A stretch of 64,000 nucleotides of DNA from Ciona savignyi (lineage: Eukaryota; Chordata; Ascidiacea; Phlebobranchia; Cionidae): the NCBI GenBank assembly GCA_000149265.1, contig CH002840.1, positions 847,725-911,724 of the forward strand. The letters are read 5' to 3'. The notes beneath the pieces were generated by a model that saw only the letters and a list, made by a program, of their open reading frames with translations, had not been told where the DNA came from and ran no database searches. Position numbers and translations under genes: made by a program. Shown here piece after piece: positions 44,365 to 56,190 of the stretch (the first letter of the stretch is position 1; each line of letters opens with the position of its first letter).

Positions 44365-47300
44365 ATGTTGGAAGTTCATGTTAGCATTACTGCTGTAGCA
44401 ATTCTGGTCTTGATCATACTATTATTTCTAATTGGACTTCTGGTATACATATATCCGGTAAGTTTTTTTAGTAATAAATATTTCTGTGGGTCTAAATAAA
44501 TTTCCCATCATTTCTCTGCTTAGCTTAGTTAAATTATCACCTGTCAAAGGTTCTTGGAACAAATTCATCCACTAGTTAATCGGTTGTATCTTTGGACACT
44601 GCCAAGGTACTCAGTGGATGATGTATAAACCTAGTGCAATGTTGGATTGTACTTGGTTGAATAATACTTTTTAATCGAAAGGTTTCAGGTGCGAAACTGG
44701 TTTTAGCTAGTCGGTTGTGTCCTTGGGCAAAGCACTCTACGGACATTGCCTGAGCCCAGCGGATTATCGGTTTTACCAAATTGAATGAACGTGTCTTTCA
44801 TATACAACACACTACAATAGCTCCAGTAACCAGACGGTGAGCACGAGGTGATCTGACGATTGCCCGTGTGTTAAACCCCTTGGTTTTTCCATTCACAGGG
44901 ATAAACATGAATATCCTATCCTACCACTGTAGGGATTCAGGTATTACTTGGGGCTTGAGTGCCTATGGCTGGCACTGAATATGACTTCAAGTTACTTAGC
45001 TATTGAGACTCCAGTGCAATAATAGATTGTACTTGGTTTAAATTTAACTCACTCATGAACACATAGGGTTCAAGTAAAGAAACAACTGTTCCTGGACCTG
45101 ATGTTTCTGATGCAAAGTAAGAGTAACTTTCGACTTTGGTATCTGTATAAGCATTGCTTTTAAATATTCGCAATTATAGGGCTGTAAAAATGCTGGGGGC
45201 GTAATAAATTGTCAAATCACCCCACCACCAGGTTACCAAAGCTATCACAATGTGAGCTAACCATCCGCGATATTTTGTTTAAAGAGATGGCAATAAGAGT
45301 GACATTGAAAGAGCTGGCTCACTGCATGCATATCTCTGCAATCTCCATGCCGATTTTAAACATGAAGGGGCGGTGTCGTTTCACCATGGAAAACAACTTG
45401 TTATTTCCATCTCGAATCCTAAATTCTTTGCACCCCGATCCCAGGTTTTCCAGTTGCCATGTGAGTCAAATGCTTGGTCGATATTTTTATTGCATTTAAC
45501 TATACATTCCTTGCTTAAATCAACTATATATGTACAAATGGTTATCATCAGTTTTTTTTTGCCAAATATAAGTTAAAATTTACCTGAATATGTTCAAAAT
45601 ATAATGATTTATTCACATTTTAAATTTTTATTCAATTTTGGGAACCTGAAAAAAGATTATTCATACTTTTCTGATTTTTAATGATTAACATTTTTTCATA
45701 TCTGGCTGAAAAGTATGAAGTAAATATTTTCTTATATTTCCTAGCATTTCTCTATGAATATTGGCGCCCATTAATTGGGGAAGAAAGCTTTCTTTTTGCA
45801 AAGGACATTGATGTGTTTAGAAGAAGAGATTATCTGGATTTCAAAGTCAATAGAAATGTTAAGGAATTTTATGCAAAAATATTTCGTTTGGTAGGTACTA
45901 ATTGAAATTATCATTTAGAAAATATATTTACAAATTCGTATCCAAAGACAATGTAAATTAAATATCTACATTCAGTTGGCTGTAGAATTAGAAACCAAAT
46001 GGGAAAAACAACCAGAAGACCAACATATCCCTTTAACTCAACATTTGAAAGGTTTGGCAACTAAAGCTGTTTGTCAAATGATGTTTGGAGATAATTATGC
46101 TGATGGAACAAAAGTGCTTGAACTTTATCGAGCATGGGATAAGGTTTGGAACTATTTGTACTGGTTGCTAATCTATTCCTATTACCATTTGACTAACTGA
46201 TAATGTGGTAAAGTGCTAATTCTTATGAAATATATTTTTATTCCTTTGTGTTGTACTATTAACTCTTTCCCTCCCAACTCGCCATATATCGCGAGTTGGT
46301 GGTAAAACATGGCATCCCGACTGTACATAAATGGGTGCAAATCTAAAAAACGATTTCTCCGCAATGCGTAATGGTAGAGACCTCAGCTATGGCTCATTCG
46401 ATCAAGGAAACCCTATATTTTATTCTCTGTGATTATCGTGGAGAAATATTAAGAATGCGAGGAGTGATAGCCTTTCTTTTTCAAGGCTTCGCCTCTTATT
46501 TCTATCGATTTTACACGAATTTACACGTGACTAACTCAGCCAATAGGAGTCGTGTTAACTTGCAGAGAAGCTCTTTTTGTCAAGCAAGTCTTTCTTTACA
46601 TTCTCTGTGAATTTCGTGCCGTTGAGATAAAAAGGAGAGCGTTGGTGACGTTTTCGCAGCAGGCGGTTATGCTCGTGTTCACCAAAGCATGAATCCAACT
46701 GGGCCTGCTGTACTGCTGAGCGCACGATAAAGAAAAAGGCGGCGAGACTAGCTAGTTCGGTGTGCCCTGCTTCGAAGAATATTGGATATAGTATTTGTGT
46801 TTGTTTACTTTTGTATGCCCTTTTTACACTTCCTTCACTGTTCTTTTTTATACTTTTTACTATTTTAGTTCTACAAAACTAAAAACTTCAATGCGTTTTG
46901 GTTCAATTTTTCATAATATAGTTAGAATAAAGGGCAATTTCAATTAGGAATAGTAAAAAAACTACTAAAGATAAAAATACAGTTCGAATTTTCCTGAGTA
47001 CAAAAACTATTATACAATCTACATTCCAATTTTCATATCATTTGGGCATTCCAATAATAAGTGAGTATTTCCTTTGTCAGTGCACCTCAAATTTTTCAAA
47101 GTCGAGCAGAATTTTCTTTGCATAAAAAGTGGTGTTCACTAAAGTTTACATAATATATTCTTTATTAGAGGTAGATTTTAGATGTGCAGCTTGTTTAAAA
47201 GAGGGATAAATTATCTTTCCAACCATACTAAATATTAAATCATAGCATAAACTTTAGAAAAACTGTGCTAATTTGAAAATGACTAAAAATTGTAAAAAAC

Positions 47301-50126
47301 ACTGCGGGACGGCATGTTTGAATTAATGCATTTGGCCGGGAGTGAAAGAGTTAAAGATAAAATAAGAGCAATTTTCAGGTTACCTAAACCACAGTCAGAT
47401 TAATTGAGTGTGTTCAGTATTTGTTGTAAGTTTTTGATCAATTAGTTTAATTCTGCTTAATTTAGGCAATGTTCATTCTGTGTACATTGCCTTACCCAAT
47501 AACAAAAATGTAGTTGAGATACAGATCAAAACAAGCATGTGTCTGGTCGTCTTATTTCAGATACCACCCATCCATCCAACCATACTTCTATTTTAATTAG
47601 TTATTTGTCTCTTAACCAGTGCTGGAATGAGGTAATGGCTGCAAGCAAAATGGAACCAACTAAATCGGAATCAGTTGAGAAAAAATGTAAATTATTTTTT
47701 TTTGTCTGAATTAATTCTTGGTATAGAAATTACATTCAGTGGGGTTTAAGGTGTTATTTAATTAAATTTGATAAGTAGCTAAAAAAATTAAAATTAATGT
47801 ACAATTCAAGACACGTATTAAAAACATCCTGGTTAATGTGAAAACATAAACATGCATTCAGCGATTAGTGAACTACGGAAGTTAATGGAAAATGCCATTG
47901 AAGAAAGATGGAATAAGTCCAAGTCTCTTGATGGAATAACTCTGCTGGATGGCCTGCTTTCATCGCAAACATCCGACTCTAAGGATCAACTGACTTCTGA
48001 GCAACTTCTTTGTGATGTCATAACCATGTTTACGATGGGTGTGCAAATTACCACAGCAGGTAATGTTAAAGTAAAGAAAGTCTTAAAAATCTTTGGTTAA
48101 CCGCGAATATGGCCAAATAACTTTATAGGTTTCTATTTGGAAGTGACACATATTGTTTTTTTTGTTCGATTTTTTTGTGAAATGCTTTGACATGGGTGTC
48201 TTATCCTCCCAAAAATTTTAAGAAGGAATTATTGGATTAGTCACATTTTAGTTGATGAGTTTAAAACTGGTCGTTTGAGCCGTTGTGTCCCTGGGCAGAC
48301 ACTAAGTGGACATTCCTGTCTACGAGGGTTTGAGGTAATCTAATGCTTTCCCGTGTAATAACACTACCTTCATTTTCCCATTCACGTGGATAAACATATA
48401 TTTTTTCATCCTATCATAAACCTAATCTGTCAAAAAAATGACAAAGAATAGCTTATAGCAAATTGAATAAAAATATGCCTGTTAGAACATTTTATAAGCA
48501 TTTTTTTAATTAGGTATCTACTTTTGGTGATGTCTGCTCTGCTGGCTATCTTTTAAAATAAACGCTCAATTTCAGTTTTGTGTTGGAGTTGCTATTTTGT
48601 TGCATCTAATAAAGAAGTGCAACGAAAGTTGAAGAACCAACTGAATGAATCCAAGTCGCTGGACATTATGCCCGAAACTTTAATGGATATGGAGTATGTC
48701 ACTCAGAACGAGTCGTGTGAAATTCTGGCATGTGGTGTCAGTAATTAAAATATTGTTGAAAATTGTAGTCACCTCTTGCTCACAAGAGTTTACAAATTGA
48801 ATTTTGACAATTGTGTCGATGAATGTTTAGGTTTAAAGAGTTGTCATATTTTCAACCAACTCAAAATTGTATGTTGACAATTTCCGGCCAGTTACATCAA
48901 TTGGAGCAGTCTGCAACTTTGTTGGATTGCAAGTGTAAAAAAGTCTTGCATTTTTCCATTCATTGGGATAAAACAAACATATCCTGAAGTTATACATTTT
49001 ATTTTATCAAAAACTAATTGTAGGTACATGCAAGGCATTCTGAAAGAAAGTGTGCGGTGCAGTGGTATGTTTTCCTTTGCTGGTCGGGTGGAAGACATAG
49101 ATATCACTGTTCAAAACCATCTTATACCCAAAGGAGTAAGTTCGTGCCCAGTTAATGGTTTGTTAGATGAGTAGTAGACATTTGTATTCTTAGGAGTGGG
49201 AATTCATGTACCTCCTTAAAATTAAAAGGTATTCTACTTAGTTAAAACACTATATGATGTCGTATCATGACTATTTGTTATCGTACAACACTTAAACATT
49301 TTAGACACCAATTCTTGAAGCAATCATGACTGAAATGAGATCAGAAGCATTTTCATGTCCAGATGTGTAAGTTTTAACTTACTACTTTTACTAATATTAA
49401 TAATTTTTAACATTAGTTCTTTTGTAGAAAAGGTTATAATAGCATTTTAAGTAGATTTTGTTTTATTTAAGTTTTTAAAAATATGATTTAGTAGTGAAAA
49501 TAATCTTTAAAGCAATAGCTAATTTCGGGTTCTTGGTAACTTCCATAGTCTATATTTATTTGTTTTTTAGTGAACTTTATTTTATGCTATGCACCACAGT
49601 GGTATTTTCTGAATTACACCAATTGGTTTTAGATTTAATCCAAAGAACTTTACCAAAGACAACAACCATCTAAATCCTTTGATCTTCATTCCCTTTGCTT
49701 TTGGAGGTAGTCGACATAAACCGGAGGAAAGGTAAATGTTTGAATAATATGAATCTTGGTGGGATGTAACTTTGCATTTAAAAGTGTAATCACTTCCTGT
49801 ATTTGCTGCATTTGTATATTTATGGTTGTTAATTTTTATTTAATGTGTTATATCACAATTTCTGAAGTAACTTAACTGCTGGCAGAGCTGTTAAGACAAT
49901 GACCGGTCTGTTTAATAAAGTCTCCTGTAAAACCCTTTTTTCCAGTCTTGTGTATCTTCTTGCTGCGGTCACAGTGTCTTCATTGTTTCGAAACCTGCAA
50001 GTGTCGTTGGCTGGAAAAGAAATTGAACCGTTTGCCGCTAACTTCGAATCGTTTGTAGCCATGCCCAGCACTGAAGAAATCTGGGTGACAGTGAGCAAGG
50101 AAAAAGAAGTTGAGAATGTTGGTTAA
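44365..50126 (+). CDS. CYP20A1: Cytochrome P450 family 20 (CYP20A1 orthologue) lacking the haem cysteine
   Basis: Twelve exons: 44365-44457, 45067-45116, 45285-45460, 45745-45890, 45976-46143, 47620-47686, 47862-48059, 48576-48693, 49024-49135, 49305-49366, 49633-49731, 49886-50126. All in phase; 1530 nt, 509 aa (human 462). N-terminal membrane anchor (residues 8-30). Family matches: KDGNKSDIERAGSLHAYL, QHIPLTQHLKGLATKAV, TTAVLCWSCYFVASNKEVQRKL and the C-terminus STEEIWVTVSK. The K-helix ExxR is present (E347-R350). In the haem loop, human GFSGTQECPE aligns with AFGGSRHKPE here: the axial-ligand Cys is Lys426 (codon AAA, 49718-49720). Known: CYP20A1 is an ER-anchored orphan P450. Inference: if the base calls are right, this protein cannot bind haem in the usual thiolate manner. 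The donor of exon 5 (GTTTGG) is weak. Confidence 0.9.
44575..44930 (+). repeat. SINE, plus orientation, with a second partial copy
   Basis: GCTAGTCGGTTGTGTCCTTGG, GGACATTGCCTGAGCCCAGC, CCAGTAACCAGACGGTGAGC, GATTGCCCGTGTGTTAAACC and GGGATAAACATGAATATCC. A diverged copy of the first half (AGTTAATCGGTTGTATC) precedes it. In intron 1 of CYP20A1. Confidence 0.7.
46263..47350. mobile_element. piggyBac-like non-autonomous element at TTAA
   Basis: Ends CTCTTTCCCTCCC (left) and GGGAGTGAAAGAG (right) are inverted repeats with one mismatch, flanked by TTAA at 46259-46262 and 47351-47354. A TTAA target duplication with C-rich short ends is typical of piggyBac-type elements and their MITEs. Length 1088 bp. 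The only frame (46371-46610, 79 codons) has no transposase similarity. It lies in intron 5 of CYP20A1. Confidence 0.75.
47400..47560 (-). repeat. SINE remnant
   Basis: Strongly decayed minus-orientation copy (CCACAGTCAGATTAATTG, TAATTTAGGCAATGTTC, CCTTACCCAATAACAAAA) in CYP20A1 intron 5, next to the piggyBac-like element. Confidence 0.45.
48240..48400 (+). repeat. SINE fragment
   Basis: GCCGTTGTGTCCCTGGGCAG, GTGGACATTCCTG, GAGGTAATCTAATGCTTTCCC and CACGTGGATAAACATAT. Internal deletion relative to the copy at 14855. In CYP20A1 intron 7. Confidence 0.55.
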
Positions 50127-50572
50127 ATTGTATAAAAAAGGATTGTTTCCAATGACTTGTACATGGCTTTGCATAATATATTCTTTAACGATATAGTGGT
50201 GCTGGTGCGCGTATATTAGTTAGTGCAATATGAAGCAGTTTGGTTTAAAGAAAAAATTAATCGTAATTCCGAATTGCAGTTTTGTTATGAATTTATGACG
50301 TATTATTGGTTAAAGTCCTGTCATGAAGTACTTCCTTGCAAATATACCACAGTTTGTTAAACAGATTTGTTTTATGGTCAGGTAGGTGGAACTGAATGAC
50401 AGTCGGATAAATTTATTAATTAGTTCTGCAACGATTTATCGATAGTCGCCATACTGCTCCGTGTCGATACTAATAAATGCGTATCGCGATTATCTTATCA
50501 CAAAAACTTTTCCTAAAAATGCGTCTTGAGCATCAGTAAAAATAGCGTTTATGCACTTACAAACTCATTGTT

Positions 50573-51386
50573 ATGTCGAACGCATTATTATTGGGGCTAA
50601 TATGTCATTATATGATACTGTTTTTTTATACATTCGCTATTACGGGCCGTAATTTACGGCCATGGTATCGTGTGTTTGGAATTATACAAGCTAACTTTCC
50701 TTATCTACAAACTAATATAAAGGTAAAAAGCATGTGAATTATTTTTTACATTTACATTGGCGTATTGCTTAATTAAATTTAACTAGAATACTTAACGAAC
50801 GCAAATTTACGAACTACGCTTATCAGCCTCTGGCCAACTCTTGTTGCTGTCGCTGATACCTCGCTTATTCCAGCAGTAAGTATAAAAAATGTGTTAGGAT
50901 TTGCACATAGATTTAAATGTTTAATGGCACTATATAAAAATTATGTTAAACCTTATTTAAATACAAACTATAGCTTTGTTGTCATCAAGAAACGCATTTT
51001 AGTCCATTAGACGTTTAGTTTAGATGTTGAGAATTCCTAGGTTTACTAAGCAGGTCTAATCCTAATTATGTTAAATTAGTTTGTCTGTTGTTGTACTGCG
51101 AAGGTTTAGCAAAAGCTGTTACAAGTGGTAAGCTCCATCGGTCACTGGTCAGACAAAAACGTTTATATTGGGACCTTCACTATGGGCTATACTAAAATGA
51201 CGTCTAAAGCATGTACACTGTGATAGGACCTCTTCTGGAATATCCCAAGTCGTGTATGGTACTGCAGCAGTTACTACACTTCTTCACAAATCTGGGAGGC
51301 CTATATAATATTTATGAAACAGCATGTAATGTTGTGTTTTAGCTGCGTCCAACTGTGGCATTGAAACAACAGGACTCCGCAAGTTT
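50573..51386 (+). CDS. Possible small gene of unknown function (doubtful)
   Basis: A frame from ATG 50573 encodes MSNALLLGLICHYMILFFY... and ends at a donor-like GTAAAAAG (50722). A second exon-like stretch at 50787-50877 (YLTNANLRTTLISLWPTL...) is followed by GTAAGT. A third stretch near 51341 (after GTGTTTTAG) encodes LRPTVALKQQDSASF and a stop, in phase with the second. The join from first to second fails in phase unless an internal donor (CGTGTGT) is used. The region lies between CYP20A1 and HADHB, where something must hold both 3' ends. No family recognised; it may be chance. Confidence 0.2.
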
Positions 51387-51584
51387 CTGAGCATTTGGGT
51401 ATTTGACTTTTAATATTATTAGGAACTCTTGTACAATATATCACAATAATGCACCAAATGAACTAACAAGAGAATTTGAAAATTGGAATAAATAATTTTT
51501 AGACTTGCCAACATGTGAATCTATGTTATTGGCATAGATCTAATAATTAAACAAACCAAAGCGTACATATTAAACAAATTCTCT

Positions 51585-54500
51585 TCAGTAATCCGGATGC
51601 CTTTCCATTATCATTGCATGTCCCTGTTGATGGTGATTGTTAAAATTGTTAGGTTTACAGGTAGTACAACGTTGATTGTGTGTATGGTAGCCCACAAATT
51701 AAAACCAGGGATTGGGCAATCTGATAATGGCTGTGTGACAACACACCCAAGCTTTTCAAACCCCGGGGAAAACCAATATTCTTGTGTAAAGATCCATTGG
51801 TATAAAAATGAGTTGCTAAAACTTGGTTCAATCCACTAAAATCTTAATAGTATTAAATAGCTATAGTATTGTTTTATTTTAAGGATTTACAGTTCTATAT
51901 AAATATAATCAGTAGATCTTTATAAAAATTACAAACCCTACACATTAGTACTACCCAAAATATTAGATAATCACTATTTTTACTTTAATTCCATTCATAT
52001 AAATAGTAATGTAAAGAAAATTTTGTTTTAAAGAGGTTTAGGAATTTAAGACAATTCTAGAATATCCGTATTTTTTTATTTTTACACTTCCAATTATAAT
52101 TTTGTATAAAGTCAAATTTTCCTTACAATTCCACCAGCAGCACATGCAGCAAGCAGAGCATACGTTCCATCTTCTGCTTTTAGGCGGTTCGCGCATGTTG
52201 TAACCAGTCGACAACCTGTTGCTCCAAATGGATGACCGATTGACAGTGATCCTCCCCACAAATTGAACTTATCCATTGAGGGTGCACCAACCTATAGTGT
52301 TAAACATCAGTGGGGAGAAAGCCGCTTGCTTTTCTTGCTTTTAAGTATGATATCGGTCAATAGACCATTGGCAGCTATATTTATTTCCCGATGACAACTA
52401 TATGGATAAAATTAATTGATATCGGAATTCTTTTAAGATTTATAATGTAGCTTGAACCCATACCTTTCCAGGTCGGTTCATGTGTTTCTGAGCGAAGTAG
52501 TCAGACTCCATTGCTGCCAGGTTCGCAAGAATTTGGCCCTAAACACAAAAGCTGTTAAAGAATTTAAAGTTCTTACCAAATTAAAAAAGAAAGGAATCAC
52601 AATGTATTATTGTACCATTGACAAAATGACAGTGGGCACAGGTCAAATGGTAAATATAGAGTATATATTATTTTCTTCAAAGCTGCATTAGTAATTTTCC
52701 CACAAATCACATTTTCTGGTGGTAACTATGAATAAACCCATTAATACACATTTCCAACCCTCCAGGATACTAATAACAAAGTTCTACAAATCTACTAACA
52801 GCAAAAGCTTCGTGGTATTCAACAACATCAATGTCGTTTAGGGTGAGCCCAGCTTTTTCCAGCACAGTTGGTGTGGTGTAAGCTGGTCCAAGCAGCAGCT
52901 GGTCTTTCGGTTCTTGTGACATGTAAGTGTAATTTCTGCAACCGATAATAGAATCTTAGATTAAAGTAAATAGGGTAATATGCAGTGACCTAAACTACCT
53001 ATAACGTCACAGTAGAGTGGAATCATTTAAAGGACGACCCGTAGTTCGTTATGTCTAGTTATCAATACAATAAATTTTCTTAAATTTTAAATTTTTACCA
53101 CAAAATAAACAAGCAATGTTACTAATTTAGCCAAGGAGTTAACCTTCCATTGCTTAAGAATATCGGAATGATTTTAAGCTTAAATGATTTATTGAAGATA
53201 ATAGAGCATTTAAACTATTACCGGAGATATGCCTTCGGTTTAAGCCCCATTGCCTTTGCTTTCTTTTCCTCCATTAAAAGAACTGCACTTGCTCCATCAC
53301 TCTGTGGAATAAAGTTACATTATTATGGACGGATGATCGCAGTTATTTTGGCTGATTTTAGAACAATCCGTTTAATACTACTGACAATGCAAGTCGTACA
53401 GCATATGAAATAATAAGTACGATTCAAGGAATGGGGAGAAAAGTTACCAAAAATGAGGAGTTGGCGGCAGTAATGGTTCCGTGTGGTTTTACAAATGCTG
53501 CTCTCATTTTGGCCATCTTTTCCATTGGTGTAATCCGAATACCATTGTCACTTGTTACAGGTTCTGCGACACCTTGAGACATGCTTTAACTTTATAACGT
53601 TTATTTTTGACGAAGTAATTGGTTCAGAACCAATTTTAGGGAAATTTCAAGCANNNNNNNNNNNNNNNNNNNNNNNNNNNNNNNNNNNNNNNNNNNNNNN
53701 NNNNNNNNNNNNNNNNNNNNNNNNNNNNNNNNNNNNNNNNNNNNNNNNNNNNNAGTACATCGGAAAGCTTTCCTTCTTCAGTTGCCTTTTTCGCCAATGT
53801 GTGTGACCTTGTTGCATATTCATCCTGTGCCAGTCTGCTAATACCAAAGGCAGCAGCAAGTCTATCAGCTGAATGTCCCATGACTTCATCGGTGGAAAAC
53901 TCAGCGATGGCTGGCAGCTGTAGACGCACCCACAACATTCAAAATACTGATGTTCTCATAAAAAAATACTTTTCATCGAAAAGCCATAACCAATACCATG
54001 TAACAAGGGGAAAACAAATTAAACCTGAGGTGTTAAAAATAATAATCCATATACTTTCTGTATTAGATCTAAACATAAATTTCACAATAATAAAACAAAT
54101 ACAATACTTGCCTCTGGACTTAAATATCTCACTGGGCTTCCAATAACTTTTGCTGCATGCCCTAACATTCCCATTGTTGATTTGGTCTAGTAAAACAAGA
54201 AGGATAAAGTTGCATTAAGTTTCAATTTAGAATACACGTATTATTACTTTTCCTGAACAATTTGAAAGTTTGCGCAATACGAATTTAACTTTGCTGAAGT
54301 ACGGTACTGTAAATTATTTTGGTACAAATCAGCAGTAATTTAGTAGGCTAAATCATGCAATTCAGTGTCCGGACGATTACTTTGGTGGGTTAGTACGAAA
54401 ACCTTTTATGCAAAAGATTGAAGGTTTGGAACTGGCCGCTACCTAGTCAGTTGTTTCCGTGGGCAAAGCATTTAACAAACATTGCCTAAACCTAGTGCAA

Positions 54501-56190
54501 TGACGGGTTCTACAACATTGAAAAAAAGTCTGAATTATATGTCTAAATCTAAGTTTGGGCATAAACTGAATAATTCATCCTATCCAGTGGATGATCAATA
54601 AGCTCACCATGAGCGTGACGTGGTAACTCATAAATACCCAACCACACACAGTTTGTCACCTTATTCATCTGGAGCATAAGAGATCGCATCTTTCTGTTGA
54701 ATCTGATTGGAACATCAGACATGAAATCTACCCCGCCAGCGACAACTGTGTCCATTTGACCACTCGCAATCATATTGAAACCTGTGATGCGGTGTAGAAC
54801 ATAAAAGCCGCAGTTACAATTCTCATTTGCAATAAAAATAATATGACAATGTAAATGGTATCATTGCATTTCTGCCTTTCACCTTATATAGGGCATTTTT
54901 TTACTTTGGCTAACAACACACAACTAGTTAATGGCCATATAATTAATAACGTGGATCAGGCTTTACAACAGTATCAATAATATAAACCAAACATACCGGT
55001 GGTCATAGCTTGGTTGGATGATATACAAGCTTGAGTGACTGTATGTGCTGGGGTTTTATCCGATATTCCTGCACCAAGTGCAGCCTCTCTTGCAATATTT
55101 GATGTCTTTCCTTCCTACGACATTTACAAAACAAGGTTGCTACTCAATTACTAAAAAATACAAAAATTAATAATTACTAAAAAAGTTTTTTTTTAACAAA
55201 AGTGTATTATTTAAATTCTTATTGAAAAATCTATTTTGAATAAGATGAATTACTTGGATGACAGTGCCAATAACAACATATTCAAGTTTATCTTTTGGAA
55301 TTCCAGTTCTCTTCAGCAAGCCCTTAATAGCTTCACGTTGCAAGTCATGAGGCATTAGGTTCTTGTACCTGAAACAAATTTTGTAATAATTCCCAACTCT
55401 AGTCACTAATTTATACACAAAGACATCATTGACTTTCAAACCACTAAGAAGATATTAACAAAGGTTTTAATTAAACAAACAAACAAAGGTTTTTTAACCT
55501 TAAACAAAGGTTAAAAATTTACATTTGATAAGTTAAGAAAACAATTGCATTGGTCGAAACTACGAATAGGCACAGCCGGATTGCTAGAGTTTAATCCGTT
55601 AAATAAAAGTCCAGTACCAATTAGAGAATAAACTAGTATTGTACAGCCTAATTTCTTGGGACGCTTTTGGCATTAATGATTTATTGTTGTAATAGCCCAT
55701 ACCTCTCATAATGTCCATGTGACAGGACTAAGACAAAAGTGGCTTGTTGTTCTACTTTATACTTACTGAGTTCCAGACATAAGAAAGGGAGTTCTTACAC
55801 CTTCAACAAGGACAACATTTCTAGCATTCGAGTTTCCCAAAGTCGCCCTTGATTTCTTAGCACTTTGGTTTCGAGTGGAACTTAAGCAACGAACAGATCC
55901 TGGGGATAAATAGAAAACACATTAATATATTTTTTACAGATACTAGTCTTTTTTCATTGTTAGAATGTGTTGTTAAACTTAATTAAAGTACATAGATAGA
56001 GGTAGTTATAAGCAGCTGGGTTTTAAATTTATGCCGACAAGTGGCAAAGCAACATACACTTTACTAAGGGTACTACCTTCCATGCATAGCCTGTTGGTAA
56101 ACAATTTTTTATAAAAATGATTGACTGACCTTGAACGTGTGAGGACTTTGGAGAGAATTTACAAACAGCTTTTCCGACGCTGGACATCAT
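51585..56190 (-). CDS. HADHB: HADHB, trifunctional protein beta subunit (3-ketoacyl-CoA thiolase)
   Basis: Exons (minus): 56130-56190, 55767-55899, 55254-55368, 54997-55114, 54660-54781, 54112-54186, from within the gap to 53917, 53448 to about 53563, 53222-53301, 52800-52935, 52464-52538, 52127-52291, 51585-51623. A presequence ([12 protein letters not shown]) targets mitochondria. Thiolase landmarks: [14 protein letters not shown], nucleophile Cys in [28 protein letters not shown], catalytic His in [13 protein letters not shown], second catalytic Cys in LLAACAAGG, end [12 protein letters not shown]. Known: it forms the alpha4-beta4 complex with HADHA on the inner mitochondrial membrane and cleaves long-chain 3-ketoacyl-CoA. 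Exon 6 ends at a GC donor (GAG|GCAAGT); the exon 4 donor after HEAFA is GTTAGT. The end of exon 7, about eight codons, is in the gap. Confidence 0.95.
53654..53753. other. Assembly gap (100 N) cutting HADHB exon 7
   Basis: Exactly 100 N. Exon 7 reads [15 protein letters not shown]...[12 protein letters not shown] and runs into the gap. By comparison with vertebrate HADHB (SDV-VPFKVPGK), about eight codons and a donor are missing. For the next exon to be in phase, the hidden coding part must be 2 modulo 3 bases. Confidence 0.95.
54380..54530 (+). repeat. SINE fragment, 5' half
   Basis: Head GGTGGGTTAGTACG...CTTTTATGC...GGTTTGGAACTGG, then CTAGTCAGTTGTTTCCGTGGGC and AACATTGCCTAAACCTAGTG. The 3' half is missing. 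In an intron of HADHB. Confidence 0.65.

Noticed and set aside
46371-46610. 79-codon plus-strand frame within the piggyBac-like element
   Set aside because: No DDD-type transposase features and no similarity recognised.
51597-51839. 80-codon plus-strand frame
   Set aside because: Antisense to the terminal HADHB exon and its intron; no support.
52106-52126. Reading through the HADHB exon 12 donor to an early stop (GGIVRKI)
   Set aside because: A proper terminal exon (51585-51623, [12 protein letters not shown]) matches the family's C-terminus in phase.
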